A stretch of 64,000 bases of DNA from DATARH01 sp963705325 (GCA_963705325.1 OY970069.1:4464001-4528000); one strand, 5' to 3'. Positions 1-9,595 are shown, numbered from the stretch's first letter. A program made the numbers and translations. Notes: generated by a model from the letters alone, not told the origin.

Positions 1-1
1 T

Positions 2-605
2 CTCGGACCGCTGTCATGGCTCAGCCCGGTCTTACGCCGGCGGGTGGTGACCAGCGCTTCTTCACTCGCCGTCGATATGAGCTATCGCCGCCCGCTGCCC
101 ACACCGGCCCAGGATCGTCGCTGGCGCAGGCACGAGGCCGCCGTATTCGTCTATCTTTGTGCCGTCCTCGTCGGGGTCCTGGCGGGGCCGGTCCCCGCAG
201 GCTGGGTGCTGTTGCTCTACCTCATAGCCAGCATGGCGATGCTTCTCAACAGCTTCCGGACGCTGGCCGCCCATCGCTACCGCTCGGCCGGAGCGTTAAT
301 GGCAATGACGGAGCAACTGCTCGAACTCGGTCAATTACCCGCGCCAAGCCTGGCTGAACGAGCTCTGGGCTCCGGTCGGGTTGCGCTTCCACGCCCTGCA
401 CCACCTGTTTCCAGGCATCCCCTATCATAGCCTTGCCGCTGCCCATGCTCGGCTCTTACGCCTATTACCAGCGGGCTCTCACTATCGCCGCACCGAGGGA
501 CGTGGCCTCGCTACCAGCTTACGCGCTTTGTGGCGCGCCGCGCGCGCCGATCGTTCCGCGACGGCGACGCTTGCCAGCGGCCGCCGAGCCGGAGCGGCGG
601 AATAG
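2..605 (+). pseudogene. Fatty acid desaturase, C-terminal part, interrupted by a +1 frameshift
   Basis: Membrane fatty acid desaturase (FADS-like) running in from beyond the left edge. The first frame reads through two hydrophobic stretches into an HRYRS histidine box at about 272-286. The frame then changes and the reading continues with SVNYP and the C-terminal box FHALHH (about 387-404) followed by LFPGIPYHSL, to a stop at 603-605. Deleting one A of the pair at 324-325 restores QLLDSVNYP, as expected for the family, so a single extra base is the likely cause. The enzyme would introduce double bonds into membrane acyl chains using a di-iron centre held by the histidines. The N-terminal histidine box lies outside the window. 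Either a sequencing error or a recent pseudogene; family assignment is firm. Confidence 0.75.
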
Positions 606-638
606 TAAGATGGCGCGGCCGTCGGCCTATCCTACCTG

Positions 639-1422
639 ATGGATGACCGGCTCAACATCATCCTGTCACCGCATTTCGACGACGCGGTATTTTCGCTGGG
701 CGGCCTCATCGCGACGGCGCCAGAGCGTGCGATCGTCATCACAATTTTCGCCGGAACGCCCGCAGAGGGCGTCGCCGGACGCTGGGACCGGCGGTCGGGC
801 TTCAAAAGCGGGGCGGAGGCGATGCGCGCCCGCGCGCTGGAGAACGAGGCGGCGCTCGCGGTTCTCGACGTCCCGCCAACCGGCGTCATCAACCTCGATT
901 TCCTCGATCGGCAGTACCGCGGAGACAAGACTTCTGATCGCCGGTTTGCCGTCGACGATCGCTGAAACATTATGCGAAGCCGTTCGGCGTCACGGCGGAC
1001 CGGCGAATGTATTCACCCCGGCATCGGCATGGCATCCCGACCATCGCTTGGTGACGGACTCCGTCGTCGATCCATGGAGGGCCGGGGAGCTGCCCGATAT
1101 GGATTTGTTTCTCTACCAGGATCAGCCCTACGCCTATCTCGAACTGCGCCGTCGGACTATCGCGCCGTTGAGGTTCGCGAAATTTGTCATCCCGGAAAGC
1201 CGGCGCGGCGTGGCGGCGACACCGCGTTGGCTCGGGTTCGATGACGCCCGGGCGACCAAGAAGCGGGAAGCCGCCGAACAGTACAAATCGCAATTTCCTG
1301 TCATGCGGCCGTTGATTTTAAAGATGATTGACGATTTCTCGCGCTATCAGGCACGCGCGGCACGATTGCCCTCGCGTCACGCCGAGTTGGCCTATCGCCT
1401 CAACCAACTGGCTCACTCGTAA
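639..1422 (+). pseudogene. PIG-L family deacetylase with a +1 frameshift
   Basis: PIG-L/LmbE-type zinc-dependent N-acetylglucosaminyl deacetylase-like protein. The N-terminal zinc motif SPHFDDA is at residues 10-16, and HPDHR, also expected in the family, lies in the second half. The first frame (from ATG 639) ends at 965; the remaining two-thirds continue in another frame to the stop at 1420-1422. Removing one T of the pair at 932-933 joins them as DKTLIAGLPSTIAETL. Length after joining (about 260 aa) is normal for the family. Substrate unknown; such enzymes remove N-acetyl groups from sugars or bacillithiol/mycothiol-like conjugates. It meets the SDR gene tail to tail, overlapping 10 bp. 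Probably a base-calling error rather than decay. Confidence 0.75.
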
Positions 1423-2192
1423 GGGGCAATATCCACGTCGAACTTGCGCAAAAGCCGATCGGCCAGCGCCGCCGGAAGGGCGCGCAGCAATTGCACGCCC
1501 AGATAGAGCGGGAAAGGGAAGGCAATCTGCCGGCGATCCCGGGCCAACCCGCGCTGGATGATTCGCGCCGCCCGCTCGGGCGACATTATCAGCGGCTTTG
1601 GCCCGATGACGGCATTGGACATTCGCGTCTCGACGAAACCGGGTAGCACCACGGCGACGCCAATCCCCTCCGGCCGCAGCCAGCTTCGCAGCGCTTCGCC
1701 GTGCGCCTTGAGCGCCGCCTTGCTCGCGCAGTACGCAGGCGAAACCGGCAGACCGCGCAGTGCGGCAAGCGAGGCAATGAGCGCGATCTGCCCGCGTCGG
1801 CGTGGTCGCATTACACTCAGCGTCGGGTAGATCGTATTGCAGACGCCGCCAAAATTGACCTGCATCACCCGCTCGGCTTCCTCGCGCGTCTCGCCGCCTC
1901 CGGCGCGGAACGGGCCGCCCTGGATGCCGGCATTGGCGATCACGAGATCGAGCGGAGCGGTGCGATCGGCAGCGGCAACCCAGGCGGCAACGGCACCGGC
2001 GTCGGTGACATCGACTTGAGTTTCCGACACACTCGCGCCGAGCCGACGGCAACGGTCCGCCACAGCCGATAGACGCGCCAAATCTCGCCCACTCAACGCC
2101 AGATGCGTCCCGGGCGTCGCGTAGGCCTCGGCGAGCGCCGCGCCGATACCGTTGCTTGCACCAGTGATCAAAATGGAGCGGGGCGTGCGCAC
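1413..2192 (-). CDS. SDR family NAD(P)-dependent oxidoreductase
   Basis: Classical short-chain dehydrogenase/reductase, 259 aa. The Rossmann nucleotide motif GASNGIG is at residues 11-17, the NAG motif is present (IANAG), and the catalytic YxxxK is visible as YCASK, with an upstream serine in the IASLAAL stretch. The C-terminal region is unusually basic and amphipathic (LLRALPAALADRLL), as in the SDR subgroup that acts on lipid-like substrates. Substrate cannot be told from sequence. It lies downstream of hsp20 on the same strand, separated by a long hairpin, so it may be partly independent. Confidence 0.88.
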   Translation of the reverse strand: MRTPRSILITGASNGIGAALAEAYATPGTHLALSGRDLARLSAVADRCRRLGASVSETQVDVTDAGAVAAWVAAADRTAPLDLVIANAGIQGGPFRAGGGETREEAERVMQVNFGGVCNTIYPTLSVMRPRRRGQIALIASLAALRGLPVSPAYCASKAALKAHGEALRSWLRPEGIGVAVVLPGFVETRMSNAVIGPKPLIMSPERAARIIQRGLARDRRQIAFPFPLYLGVQLLRALPAALADRLLRKFDVDIAPYE

Positions 2193-2264
2193 CTGCTAGG
2201 TGTACCGCTTTCGCCCGCGATCACCTAGCGCCCGCGACCGGCATCAGCGTTCGCAAGACCCGTT

Positions 2265-2300
2265 CTAAGCGCCATTCGCAAGCTGGCGAATGGCGCTTAG
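2265..2300 (-). terminator. 15-bp perfect inverted repeat between hsp20 and the SDR gene
   Basis: Arms 2265-2279 and 2286-2300 are exact reverse complements around a 6-nt loop. It sits just after the hsp20 stop in the direction of transcription. There is no run of U after the stem, so it may be a Rho-assisted terminator, an mRNA-stabilising 3' end, or a regulator binding site. The hairpin is certain, its role is inferred. Confidence 0.5.
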
Positions 2301-2325
2301 TTCCTGCTCGCCCGGCGATCGCAGA

Positions 2326-2844
2326 CTAGGCGGCCGTCTTGACTTCGATCTTCTTCTGCTGCTTTTGCGCCTGCGCGGTCTTCGGCAGGGTGACGGTCAG
2401 AACGCCCTTCGCCAGATCGGCGACAATCTTGTCGGCGTCAACACCGTCCGGCAGCGTGAACGAACGCTGGAACGAACCGTAAGCGCGCTCGGACACGTGA
2501 TGGTCCTTCTTCTTCTCGTCCTTCTCGTAACTTTTTTCGCCCTTGATCGTCAGCATGCCGCCGGCCACGGTGACGTTGACGTCCTTCTCCTCAAGCCCTG
2601 GCAGTTCGGCCGTGATCTTGTAGGCAGCCGTATCCTCGGTCACATCGACCGCCGGCGTCGGGAAGGCGAACGAGCTCTTGAACGTCCAGGCCGGCTCGGC
2701 GTCGAACAGACGACGGAGCGAGGGAAGGCCGAAATTGCCGGAGAAGCGGTCGAACAGGTGGTCCATCTCCTCGCGGAACGATTGCCAAGCGTCTCCTGTC
2801 TTGGCGGGAACGCTCTTTTTCACTGTCACTTCAGTCTTAGCCAT
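2326..2844 (-). CDS. Hsp20/alpha-crystallin family small heat-shock protein
   Basis: Small heat-shock chaperone of 172 aa that holds unfolding proteins in a refoldable state without ATP. The alpha-crystallin domain covers about residues 60-165: PAVDVTED, AELPGLEEKDV, and the diagnostic GVLTVTLPK near the C-terminus. The N-terminal arm (SFREEMDHLFDRF) is typical of the class usually annotated as HSP20 in low-oxygen loci. A near-consensus FNR/FixK site is centred 70 bp upstream of the start. ATG 2844 is preceded by GGAGGT, confirming the start. Confidence 0.93.
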   Translation of the reverse strand: MAKTEVTVKKSVPAKTGDAWQSFREEMDHLFDRFSGNFGLPSLRRLFDAEPAWTFKSSFAFPTPAVDVTEDTAAYKITAELPGLEEKDVNVTVAGGMLTIKGEKSYEKDEKKKDHHVSERAYGSFQRSFTLPDGVDADKIVADLAKGVLTVTLPKTAQAQKQQKKIEVKTAA

Positions 2845-2907
2845 TGCTGACCTCCATCAGTGTGATTGATGCCGCGAAAACAATAGGCGAGCCGCGGCGG
2901 CGAAACC

Positions 2908-2921
2908 TTGATCTAGCTCAA
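2908..2921 (-). promoter_or_regulatory. Putative FNR/FixK box upstream of hsp20
   Basis: TTGAT-CTAG-CTCAA, one mismatch to TTGAT-N4-ATCAA. It is centred about 70 bp before the hsp20 start and overlaps the stop codon of the upstream small gene. The spacing suits an activating site near -41.5 if the leader is about 30 nt. Confidence 0.5.
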
Positions 2922-3107
2922 CGGCCGCACATCCCAGGCGCGCAACTTCACCGTCGGGCTGGCGAAAGCAAGCTCGCTGCACGTCGCTTCTCTTTCCAGG
3001 AACTCCGCGGCACGCAACCGGTCTTGCCGGACTACTGGGTTCTCGGTGTGCTGGGCGAGGTCGCGATACCACGATGCAAGTTCGCGCAGTCTTTGGATGT
3101 CTTCCAT
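2913..3107 (-). CDS. Small conserved protein, paralogue of the next gene upstream
   Basis: A 64-aa soluble, charged protein starting MEDIQRLRELASWYRDLA at ATG 3107, preceded by a purine-rich AGGAG stretch. It shares the pattern M-E-x-LREL-A-WYR-[DE]-[LF]-A...RLR-A-E-LE-EA with the product of the gene immediately upstream, so the two are tandem duplicates. I know similar short unnamed proteins from alphaproteobacteria but no function. Position next to hsp20 and FNR-like sites suggests a stress-induced role. Confidence 0.7.
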   Translation of the reverse strand: MEDIQRLRELASWYRDLAQHTENPVVRQDRLRAAEFLEREATCSELAFASPTVKLRAWDVRPLS

Positions 3108-3120
3108 GGCGATACGCCTC

Positions 3121-3288
3121 CTAGGCTTGGAGCGACGCAGGCTGTCCTGACTGTTCGATGCGGTCGGCCTCGGCCTCGAGGTTCTCGGCGGTGCGCAGGC
3201 GGGCATCCCAAATGGCCGAATTGCCGGCCCGGTCGGCGAATTCGCGATACCACGCCGCCAATTCGCGCAATTTGTCGGGGTTCTCCAT
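3121..3288 (-). CDS. Small conserved protein, first of a tandem pair
   Basis: A 55-aa hydrophilic, helix-prone protein. I take ATG 3288 (MENPDKLRELAAWYREFA) because it aligns with the start of the neighbouring paralogue and GGAGTG lies before it; a longer frame to 3318 exists but its extension is not shared. No known domain. Only 13 bp separate it from the paralogue, so they are probably co-transcribed, and a near-perfect FNR/FixK site is centred 62 bp before this start. Confidence 0.7.
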   Translation of the reverse strand: MENPDKLRELAAWYREFADRAGNSAIWDARLRTAENLEAEADRIEQSGQPASLQA

Positions 3289-3343
3289 GGCTGCACTCCC
3301 CTCCTCTTTGCGTCGCAAAATAGGGAGCGTGCCCGGGAACCGA

Positions 3344-3357
3344 ATGATCTAGATCAA
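3344..3357 (-). promoter_or_regulatory. Putative FNR/FixK box upstream of the small-protein pair
   Basis: ATGAT-CTAG-ATCAA on the + strand, one mismatch to the dyad TTGAT-N4-ATCAA. It is centred 62 bp before the first small gene and shares the CTAG spacer with the hsp20 site. Confidence 0.55.
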
Positions 3358-3386
3358 TCCTCGCGCAAGAATCGACAGTTGCCGAC

Positions 3387-4217
<831 letters not shown>

Positions 4218-4268
4218 CCGGATCGGCCGCTCTCTCGCTCCATGATATGGAGCGCCGTTCTCAATGCC

Positions 4269-4282
4269 TTGAGATGGATCAA
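4269..4282 (-). promoter_or_regulatory. Putative FNR/FixK box upstream of the Mla-type ATPase
   Basis: TTGAG-ATGG-ATCAA, one mismatch to TTGAT-N4-ATCAA, centred about 58 bp before the start at 4217, in the gap after ftsH. Confidence 0.45.
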
Positions 4283-4381
4283 CACTGGTGGCCCGGAACC
4301 CCCGATCTCATGCCGTTCGCGCTGGCGATGCTGGTGTCGGCGGGGCTCCGCAATGGCTGGTCTGCCACGCGGACGCGGATC

Positions 4382-6199
4382 TTATTTCGCGTCCACCAAT
4401 TCAGCCTTGGACGACGCCAGCAACTCCTGCAAATCGGCGCTCGATAGCGTCTCCTTTTCGAGCAGCTGCTTAGCGCCTCGCTCGAGGATGTCACGCCGTG
4501 ATTTGAGCTCCGCGAAGGCGCGATCGCTCGCGCGGGCGACGAAATCACGCACTGCGCAATCGATCTCCCGGGCGGTCTGCTCGGAATAGCTGCGTTCGAG
4601 CCAGCCGGGCGGCTGCTCCGCGCCCTGCAAGAGGAGCGAGCGCTGACGATCGTAAGCGACGTCGCCAAGCGACGGCACCATGCCGAATTGCGTTGCGGCG
4701 CTACGCGCCAGGTCGGAGGCCTTGGCGAGGTCGTCGGCCGCACCGGTCGACACCTTGCCGAAGATGAGCCGCTCTGCGGCGCGCCCACCCAACAGAACGG
4801 CCATCTTGTTGTCGATTTCGTCCTCGGTCATCAGGAAGCGGTCTTCGGTCGGCCGTTGGATCGTGTAGCCGAGCGCACCGATGCCGCGTGGGATGATCGA
4901 AATCTTCTGCACCCGGTCCACCCCCGGCAGGACCGAGGCGACCAGCGCATGACCCATCTCGTGGTAGGCGACGATCTCGCGCTCCTTGGGGCTGAGGATG
5001 CGGTTCTTCTTTTCGAGCCCGGCGACGATCCGCTCGATCGCCGAAGTGAAATCGGCGGCGACGACATTCGCCGAATTACGGCGCGTCGCCAGCAGCGCCG
5101 CTTCGTTGACCAGCGTCGCCAGGTCAGCGCCGGTGAACCCGGGAGTCAGCGCGGCGATCTCTTCGGCCGACACATCGGAGCCCAGCTTCACTTTGCGGAG
5201 GTAGATATCGAGTATTTGGATGCGGCCGATCTTGTCGGGACGATCGACCAGCACCTGGCGGTCGAAGCGGCCGGCCCGCAGCAGCGCCGGATCGAGAATT
5301 TCCGGCCGGTTGGTCGCGGCAAGCAGCACGAGGCCAACGGTCGGGTCAAACCCATCAACCTCGGACAAGAGCTGATTGAGGGTTTGCTCCTTCTCGTCGT
5401 TGCCGCCAAGGCGGCCGGGCGCACCGCGCGCATGGCCGAGCGCATCGAGCTCGTCGATGAAGATGATGGCCGGCGCCTTCTCCCGCCCCTGCTCGAACAG
5501 GTCTCGGACGCGGGCGGCGCCGACGCCCACGTACAGCTCGACAAACTCGGAGCCGTTGATCGACAGAAATGGCACGCCGGCTTCGCCCGCGACCGCCCGC
5601 GCCAGCAAGGTCTTGCCCGTCCCTGGTGGTCCCACCAGGAGCACACCCTTCGGCACATGCGCGCCCAGCCGTCCGTAGCTTTGCGGGTCCTTGAGGAAGG
5701 CGACAATTTCTTTCAGCTCTTCCTTGGCTTCATCGACGCCGGCCACATCGTCGAAGCTCACCTTGGTGTCGGTCTCGGCGAAGACCTTCGCCTTGCTCTG
5801 GGTCATCGCCGCCGCCGGCCCCATAGCGCCGCCCATACCGCCGCGCATAAAGAGAAACGGCAGCAGCAGCATCGGCAGCCACAGAAGCCAGGTCCACCCG
5901 CCGCCGCTCGACGCGGGATAGCCGGTGTATTCCACGCCATGCTTGTCGAACTCGGCGGCCAATTCGGGGGTCACCCAGTTAGTGACGACGACAGAGCCGT
6001 CCTTTAGGGTCGCCTGGATCTGATCGCCGGTGATCGCAGCGCTCTTGACCTGCCCATCGTCGAGCGATTTCTCAAAGCTGCTGTACGACACGCGCGTGGG
6101 CGCGGCGCCGTTCCCGGCCCACAGCATCAGGCCGATCATGACCAAAATGCCGAAGCCGATGAGAGACGGGACCAGAAATGAGCGCTTCATCAAACGCAT
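4382..6199 (-). CDS. ftsH: ATP-dependent zinc metalloprotease FtsH
   Basis: 605-aa membrane AAA+ protease that degrades membrane and regulatory proteins. Two membrane segments (about residues 8-28 and 102-119) flank a short periplasmic domain. The AAA module has Walker A GPPGTGKT (190-197), Walker B IIFIDE (245-250) and the second region of homology with the arginine finger (LLRAGRFDRQ). The peptidase zinc motif is HEMGH (413-417), with Met where HEAGH is most common. Cell-division loci carry a longer FtsH with tilS upstream; here it sits among stress genes, so this is likely an accessory, stress-related copy. I see no FNR-like site directly upstream. Confidence 0.95.
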   Translation of the reverse strand: MRLMKRSFLVPSLIGFGILVMIGLMLWAGNGAAPTRVSYSSFEKSLDDGQVKSAAITGDQIQATLKDGSVVVTNWVTPELAAEFDKHGVEYTGYPASSGGGWTWLLWLPMLLLPFLFMRGGMGGAMGPAAAMTQSKAKVFAETDTKVSFDDVAGVDEAKEELKEIVAFLKDPQSYGRLGAHVPKGVLLVGPPGTGKTLLARAVAGEAGVPFLSINGSEFVELYVGVGAARVRDLFEQGREKAPAIIFIDELDALGHARGAPGRLGGNDEKEQTLNQLLSEVDGFDPTVGLVLLAATNRPEILDPALLRAGRFDRQVLVDRPDKIGRIQILDIYLRKVKLGSDVSAEEIAALTPGFTGADLATLVNEAALLATRRNSANVVAADFTSAIERIVAGLEKKNRILSPKEREIVAYHEMGHALVASVLPGVDRVQKISIIPRGIGALGYTIQRPTEDRFLMTEDEIDNKMAVLLGGRAAERLIFGKVSTGAADDLAKASDLARSAATQFGMVPSLGDVAYDRQRSLLLQGAEQPPGWLERSYSEQTAREIDCAVRDFVARASDRAFAELKSRRDILERGAKQLLEKETLSSADLQELLASSKAELVDAK

Positions 6200-6284
6200 C
6201 CAACGCGAAAATGGGCTTCTATCCGCGAAGCCACAAGCTTAAGCCGAGACCGAATGGAGTTTGAATCAACTTCTTGGCCCCGGC

Positions 6285-7673
6285 TCAGAACGGGAAAGTC
6301 TCGTGCAGGCGCGGCATTTCGATATGGTCGCCGGGAAGCGCGCCCGCGAGCGCCGTCAGCGCCGCCTCCTCGCCATGGACGAGAAAAATGGTCTCAACGC
6401 CGCCGACCCGCCCGCGCCAGTTGAGAAGTTCCCGCTGATCGGCGTGCGCCGAGAACCCGTTGATGGTATGGATCCGGGCGCGCACCGCGACCGGCTCGCC
6501 GAACAACTCAACCTCGCGCGCCCCGTCGATGATACGGCGCGCCAGGGTGCCGCGTTCCGCGAAGCCGACAAAGATCACGCTCGCTTCCTCGCGCCAGATA
6601 TTGTGGCGCAGGTGATGACGGACCCGGCCGCCGGTGCACATGCCGGAGCCGGCCATGATGATTGCGCCGCCACTGACGCGGTTGATCGCCATCGATTGCC
6701 CCGTCTCGCGGGTGAAGCGCAGGCCGGAAAAGCCAAACGGGTCGCGGCCGTGAGCGAACAGCTCGGCGACCGCGGGGCTATAGCACTCCGGATGGCGGCG
6801 AAAGATCTCGGTCGCGGCGATCGCCATCGGCGAGTCGAGGAACACCATCATCGAGGGCGGCAACCGGCTTTGCTCGATGCCCTGCCGCAGCACAAAGAGA
6901 AGCTCCTGCGCCCGCTCCAGCGCGAAGGTCGGGATGATGACGTTGCCGCCGCGCGCGAAGGCGTCGGCGACGGCGACGTAGAACTCCTCGACCGACGCAT
7001 CGAACGGCCGATGCAGCCGGTCGCCATAGGTCGATTCCATGACGACGATGTCCGCGGCGTCCGGCACCTGGGGGGAAGCAAGCAGCGGCCGGCCGGCATT
7101 GCCGATATCCCCTGAAAAAAGCACGCGACGGCGCCCGCCTGCTTCCTCGGCCTCGATCAAGACGCTAGCCGAGCCGAGAATGTGCCCCGCGTCGAACGCG
7201 GTCGCCCGGATACCCGGCACGAGATCGAGCGGCTTGCCATAGCGGAGCGGCCGGCCGAACCGGTCCAGCGTGTCGAATACGTCGAGCAGCGTGTAGAGCG
7301 GCTCTCCGTCCTCCGACCTGCCGCGCCTGCGGGCGTAGCTCTGGCGCCGGCGCGCCTCCTCCTCTTGCAGATGGGCCGCGTCGAGCAGAACCAGACGCGT
7401 CAGGTCGCGGGTCGCGGCGGTGGCGGCGATCTCGCCCCGAAACCCTCGTTTCACCAGGAGCGGGAGGCGCCCGCAATGATCAAGATGGGCGTGCGTCACG
7501 ACCACCGTGTCGATCGCTCGCGGGTCGAAGCCAAACTCAGCGGCGTTTTCCTCGTGGAGTTCGCCGCTGCCCTGGATCAGGCCGCAATCGATGAGGACGC
7601 GCCGACCGGCTGCCTCGACTAGGTGACAGGAGCCGGTGACGGTGCGGTCGGCGCCGTGGAAGGAGAGCCTCAT
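6285..7673 (-). CDS. MBL-fold/beta-CASP RNA-processing exonuclease-like protein
   Basis: 462-aa metallo-beta-lactamase fold protein with the zinc motif HAHLDH (61-66), the later metal ligands, the beta-CASP insertion after about residue 220, and the C-terminal MBL-RMMBL part (GMCTGGR, GFSAHADQ, LVHGE). This architecture is that of bacterial/archaeal CPSF-like RNA nucleases. The start ATG overlaps the stop of the LOG gene by 4 bp, so both are translated from one mRNA. Proteins of this kind are regular members of low-oxygen/stress loci, where a role in RNA turnover during dormancy is plausible but unproven. Confidence 0.92.
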   Translation of the reverse strand: MRLSFHGADRTVTGSCHLVEAAGRRVLIDCGLIQGSGELHEENAAEFGFDPRAIDTVVVTHAHLDHCGRLPLLVKRGFRGEIAATAATRDLTRLVLLDAAHLQEEEARRRQSYARRRGRSEDGEPLYTLLDVFDTLDRFGRPLRYGKPLDLVPGIRATAFDAGHILGSASVLIEAEEAGGRRRVLFSGDIGNAGRPLLASPQVPDAADIVVMESTYGDRLHRPFDASVEEFYVAVADAFARGGNVIIPTFALERAQELLFVLRQGIEQSRLPPSMMVFLDSPMAIAATEIFRRHPECYSPAVAELFAHGRDPFGFSGLRFTRETGQSMAINRVSGGAIIMAGSGMCTGGRVRHHLRHNIWREEASVIFVGFAERGTLARRIIDGAREVELFGEPVAVRARIHTINGFSAHADQRELLNWRGRVGGVETIFLVHGEEAALTALAGALPGDHIEMPRLHETFPF

Positions 7674-8605
7674 TCGCCAGCCACTTTAGCGGCGCCGCAA
7701 ATTTCCGCGGCTAGGCCGGGCGGTAGCAACGGCGAACCGCGCAGCTCATACCACAACAGGATGTCGCGCCAGATGTCCACCGCTGTCTCGGCGTACCAGA
7801 ACAGCTCGCGGTCCTCGGGATCGATCGCGCCCTCGGACACGAGAAAGTCGGCGTCGAGCACGCGGCGCCAGTACTCCTCGCCGACGAGGATCACCGGCAC
7901 CGGATCGATCTTGCGCGTCTGCGCCAGGGTCAGGACCTCAAACAGCTCGTCGAGCGTGCCGAAGCCTCCCGGAAATGCGACCAGCGCCCGCGCCCGCATC
8001 AGGAAATGCAGCTTGCGCATCGCGAAATAGTGAAAGCTGAAACACAAGCCGGGGCTGACATAAGGGTTGGGGAACTGCTCGTGCGGCAGCGTGATGTTGA
8101 GCCCGATCGATTTGGCGCGGGCATCGTGTGCGCCGCGATTGGCCGCTTCCATGATCCCCGGGCCGCCGCCGGTCATTACCATGACGCGGCCGCCAATGGC
8201 TTTGTCGCCGCAGCCGCCCACCAGGCGTCCAAACTCGCGCGCGATTTCGTAGTAGCGGGATTTGGCCTCGATCCGCTTGGCGATGGCCAAGCGCTCGCCG
8301 AGCGCCAAGTCGTCGGGGCGCGCCGCCAAGGCAGCGGCGAGCACCTCGCGATTACGGCGAGCGGCAGCCGGCTCCGGAATGCGGGTGCTGCCGAAAACCA
8401 CGATGGTGTGGGCGACATTGTGCTCGGCCATTAACTGTTGGGGCTTCTCGTAATCGAGCGCCAGCCGAATGCCGCGCACATCCGAGCGGCGCAGAAAGTC
8501 CGGGTCTTGGTCGGCCTCGCGGTAGCTCGGGTTCTCGACAATCGCCGCGATCCGCGCTGGCGCGTCGGGGTCCTCGGAGCCAGGTTTCGGATGACGCTCC
8601 GGCAA
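7670..8605 (-). CDS. LOG family protein (Rossmann-fold nucleotide-binding, TIGR00730-like)
   Basis: 311 aa. The defining motif PGGFGTLDE is present, as is GGGPGIMEAANRGA, so the nucleotide-monophosphate phosphoribohydrolase (cytokinin-activating LOG / PpnN-like) fold is clear. An N-terminal extension of about 80 aa precedes the core, as in larger bacterial LOG proteins. Predicted reaction: release of ribose-5-phosphate from a purine or pyrimidine nucleotide. First gene of a two-gene operon with the beta-CASP nuclease; a perfect FNR/FixK dyad lies 80 bp upstream. Confidence 0.9.
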   Translation of the reverse strand: MPERHPKPGSEDPDAPARIAAIVENPSYREADQDPDFLRRSDVRGIRLALDYEKPQQLMAEHNVAHTIVVFGSTRIPEPAAARRNREVLAAALAARPDDLALGERLAIAKRIEAKSRYYEIAREFGRLVGGCGDKAIGGRVMVMTGGGPGIMEAANRGAHDARAKSIGLNITLPHEQFPNPYVSPGLCFSFHYFAMRKLHFLMRARALVAFPGGFGTLDELFEVLTLAQTRKIDPVPVILVGEEYWRRVLDADFLVSEGAIDPEDRELFWYAETAVDIWRDILLWYELRGSPLLPPGLAAEICGAAKVAGE

Positions 8606-8678
8606 TGGCTGGTGCCGTCGGGTTGGCGTCGGGGGCTACCGCATTGCTGCATTGGAGCGCTGGGCAGAGCGATTGTCG

Positions 8679-8692
8679 TTGATCGACATCAA
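8679..8692. promoter_or_regulatory. Perfect FNR/FixK dyad in a divergent promoter region
   Basis: TTGAT-CGAC-ATCAA matches the FNR/FixK consensus with no mismatch. It lies midway between the LOG gene (start 8605, minus) and the BCAM0308-type gene (start 8760, plus), 74-80 bp from each, so one site could serve both directions. Confidence 0.75.
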
Positions 8693-8759
8693 TTCGTCCT
8701 CGGATAGCTCAGCGTAAGAATCTGAGACCGCCGACCGTTCTCACCGAAAGGGTAAGCCC

Positions 8760-9251
8760 ATGTCCAATCACTCTACCCGACGCCGTTTCGGCCGCTCGCA
8801 GGAAGATCACATCCACGATCCCTACCAAGCGCAGCGTAAGCCTCATGAGCCGACAGTCTGCACCGGTTGCGGCGCCGTCTATCATCAGGGACGTTGGCAA
8901 TGGGGTCAGGCGCCCAGCGGCGCTCACGGCGACCAATGCCCCGCCTGCCGGCGCACCGCCGACCACTTGCCCGCGGGCCGAGTGACGTTACCCAGCGACT
9001 TCGTCGAGAGCCGCAAGGTCGAAATCATCGGTCTGCTGCGTAATGAGGAGAATGCCGAAAAGCGCGAGCATCCGCTCAACCGCATCATCGAGATCGAGCA
9101 CACGCCCGAGGCGCTGGTGGTCCATACGACCGATATCCATCTGCCGCACCGCCTCGGCAATGCGCTGAAGCACGCCTTTCACGGCGATCTCGACGTCCAT
9201 TTCGACGAAACCGGCTACTTCGCCCGGGTCGACTGGCATCCACCCGCCTGA
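8760..9251 (+). CDS. BCAM0308 family zinc-ribbon protein
   Basis: 163-aa protein with two CxxC pairs (CTGCGAVYHQGRW and CPAC) that form a zinc ribbon near residues 38-65, followed by a mixed alpha/beta region ending in LGNALKHAFHGDLDVHFDETGYF. It matches the family named after BCAM0308 of the Burkholderia cenocepacia low-oxygen-activated locus; biochemical role unknown, though the ribbon and the C-terminal part resemble NMD3-like/ribosome-binding modules. A GAGCGGC...GCCGCTC hairpin (9250-9275) straddles the stop codon. Divergent from the LOG gene across a perfect FNR/FixK site. Confidence 0.85.
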   Translation: MSNHSTRRRFGRSQEDHIHDPYQAQRKPHEPTVCTGCGAVYHQGRWQWGQAPSGAHGDQCPACRRTADHLPAGRVTLPSDFVESRKVEIIGLLRNEENAEKREHPLNRIIEIEHTPEALVVHTTDIHLPHRLGNALKHAFHGDLDVHFDETGYFARVDWHPPA

Positions 9252-9391
9252 GCGGCACTCGGTGCGACGCCGCTCGGCTCTAGGTAGTCTCCCTTACGCA
9301 ATTTACCTTAGGAACAAACCTGATTCCGCCGCACTCGCCCAGTTGCAATCATCGGATGTCACCAAAGGGTGGCGTCACGACGGAGCGAACC

Positions 9392-9595
9392 ATGTCGCAG
9401 ACGGACTACGAGGCCGAAATCGCCGCTTTCATCCGGACCCGAGGCATTACGCGCTGCCCCACCGCCTGCGCTGCGCCGACCTATGCCTCCGGCAGCGCCA
9501 CCGACCGCGCGGCGCTGCGACAGCGCGCCGAGCGGCTGGAAGCGCTGCGTGAAGAAAAAGCGCGCCAGACCTGGAGCCGTGCGATCGCTGCCTGA
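9392..9595 (+). CDS. Small conserved alphaproteobacterial protein (ITRCPTAC motif)
   Basis: 67 aa from ATG 9392 (MSQTDYEAEIAAFIRTRG). The core FIRTRGITRCPTACAAPT is recognisable in many short unannotated alphaproteobacterial proteins; the rest is a charged helix (RQRAERLEALREEKARQ). Function unknown. I reject the longer start at 9356 because its extra residues do not fit the family. It ends 22 bp before the CBS-domain gene and probably shares its mRNA. Confidence 0.65.
   Translation: MSQTDYEAEIAAFIRTRGITRCPTACAAPTYASGSATDRAALRQRAERLEALREEKARQTWSRAIAA

Noticed and set aside
4688..6007. Antisense frame (439 aa) opposite ftsH
   Set aside because: Antisense of a strongly conserved gene; composition typical of a shadow.
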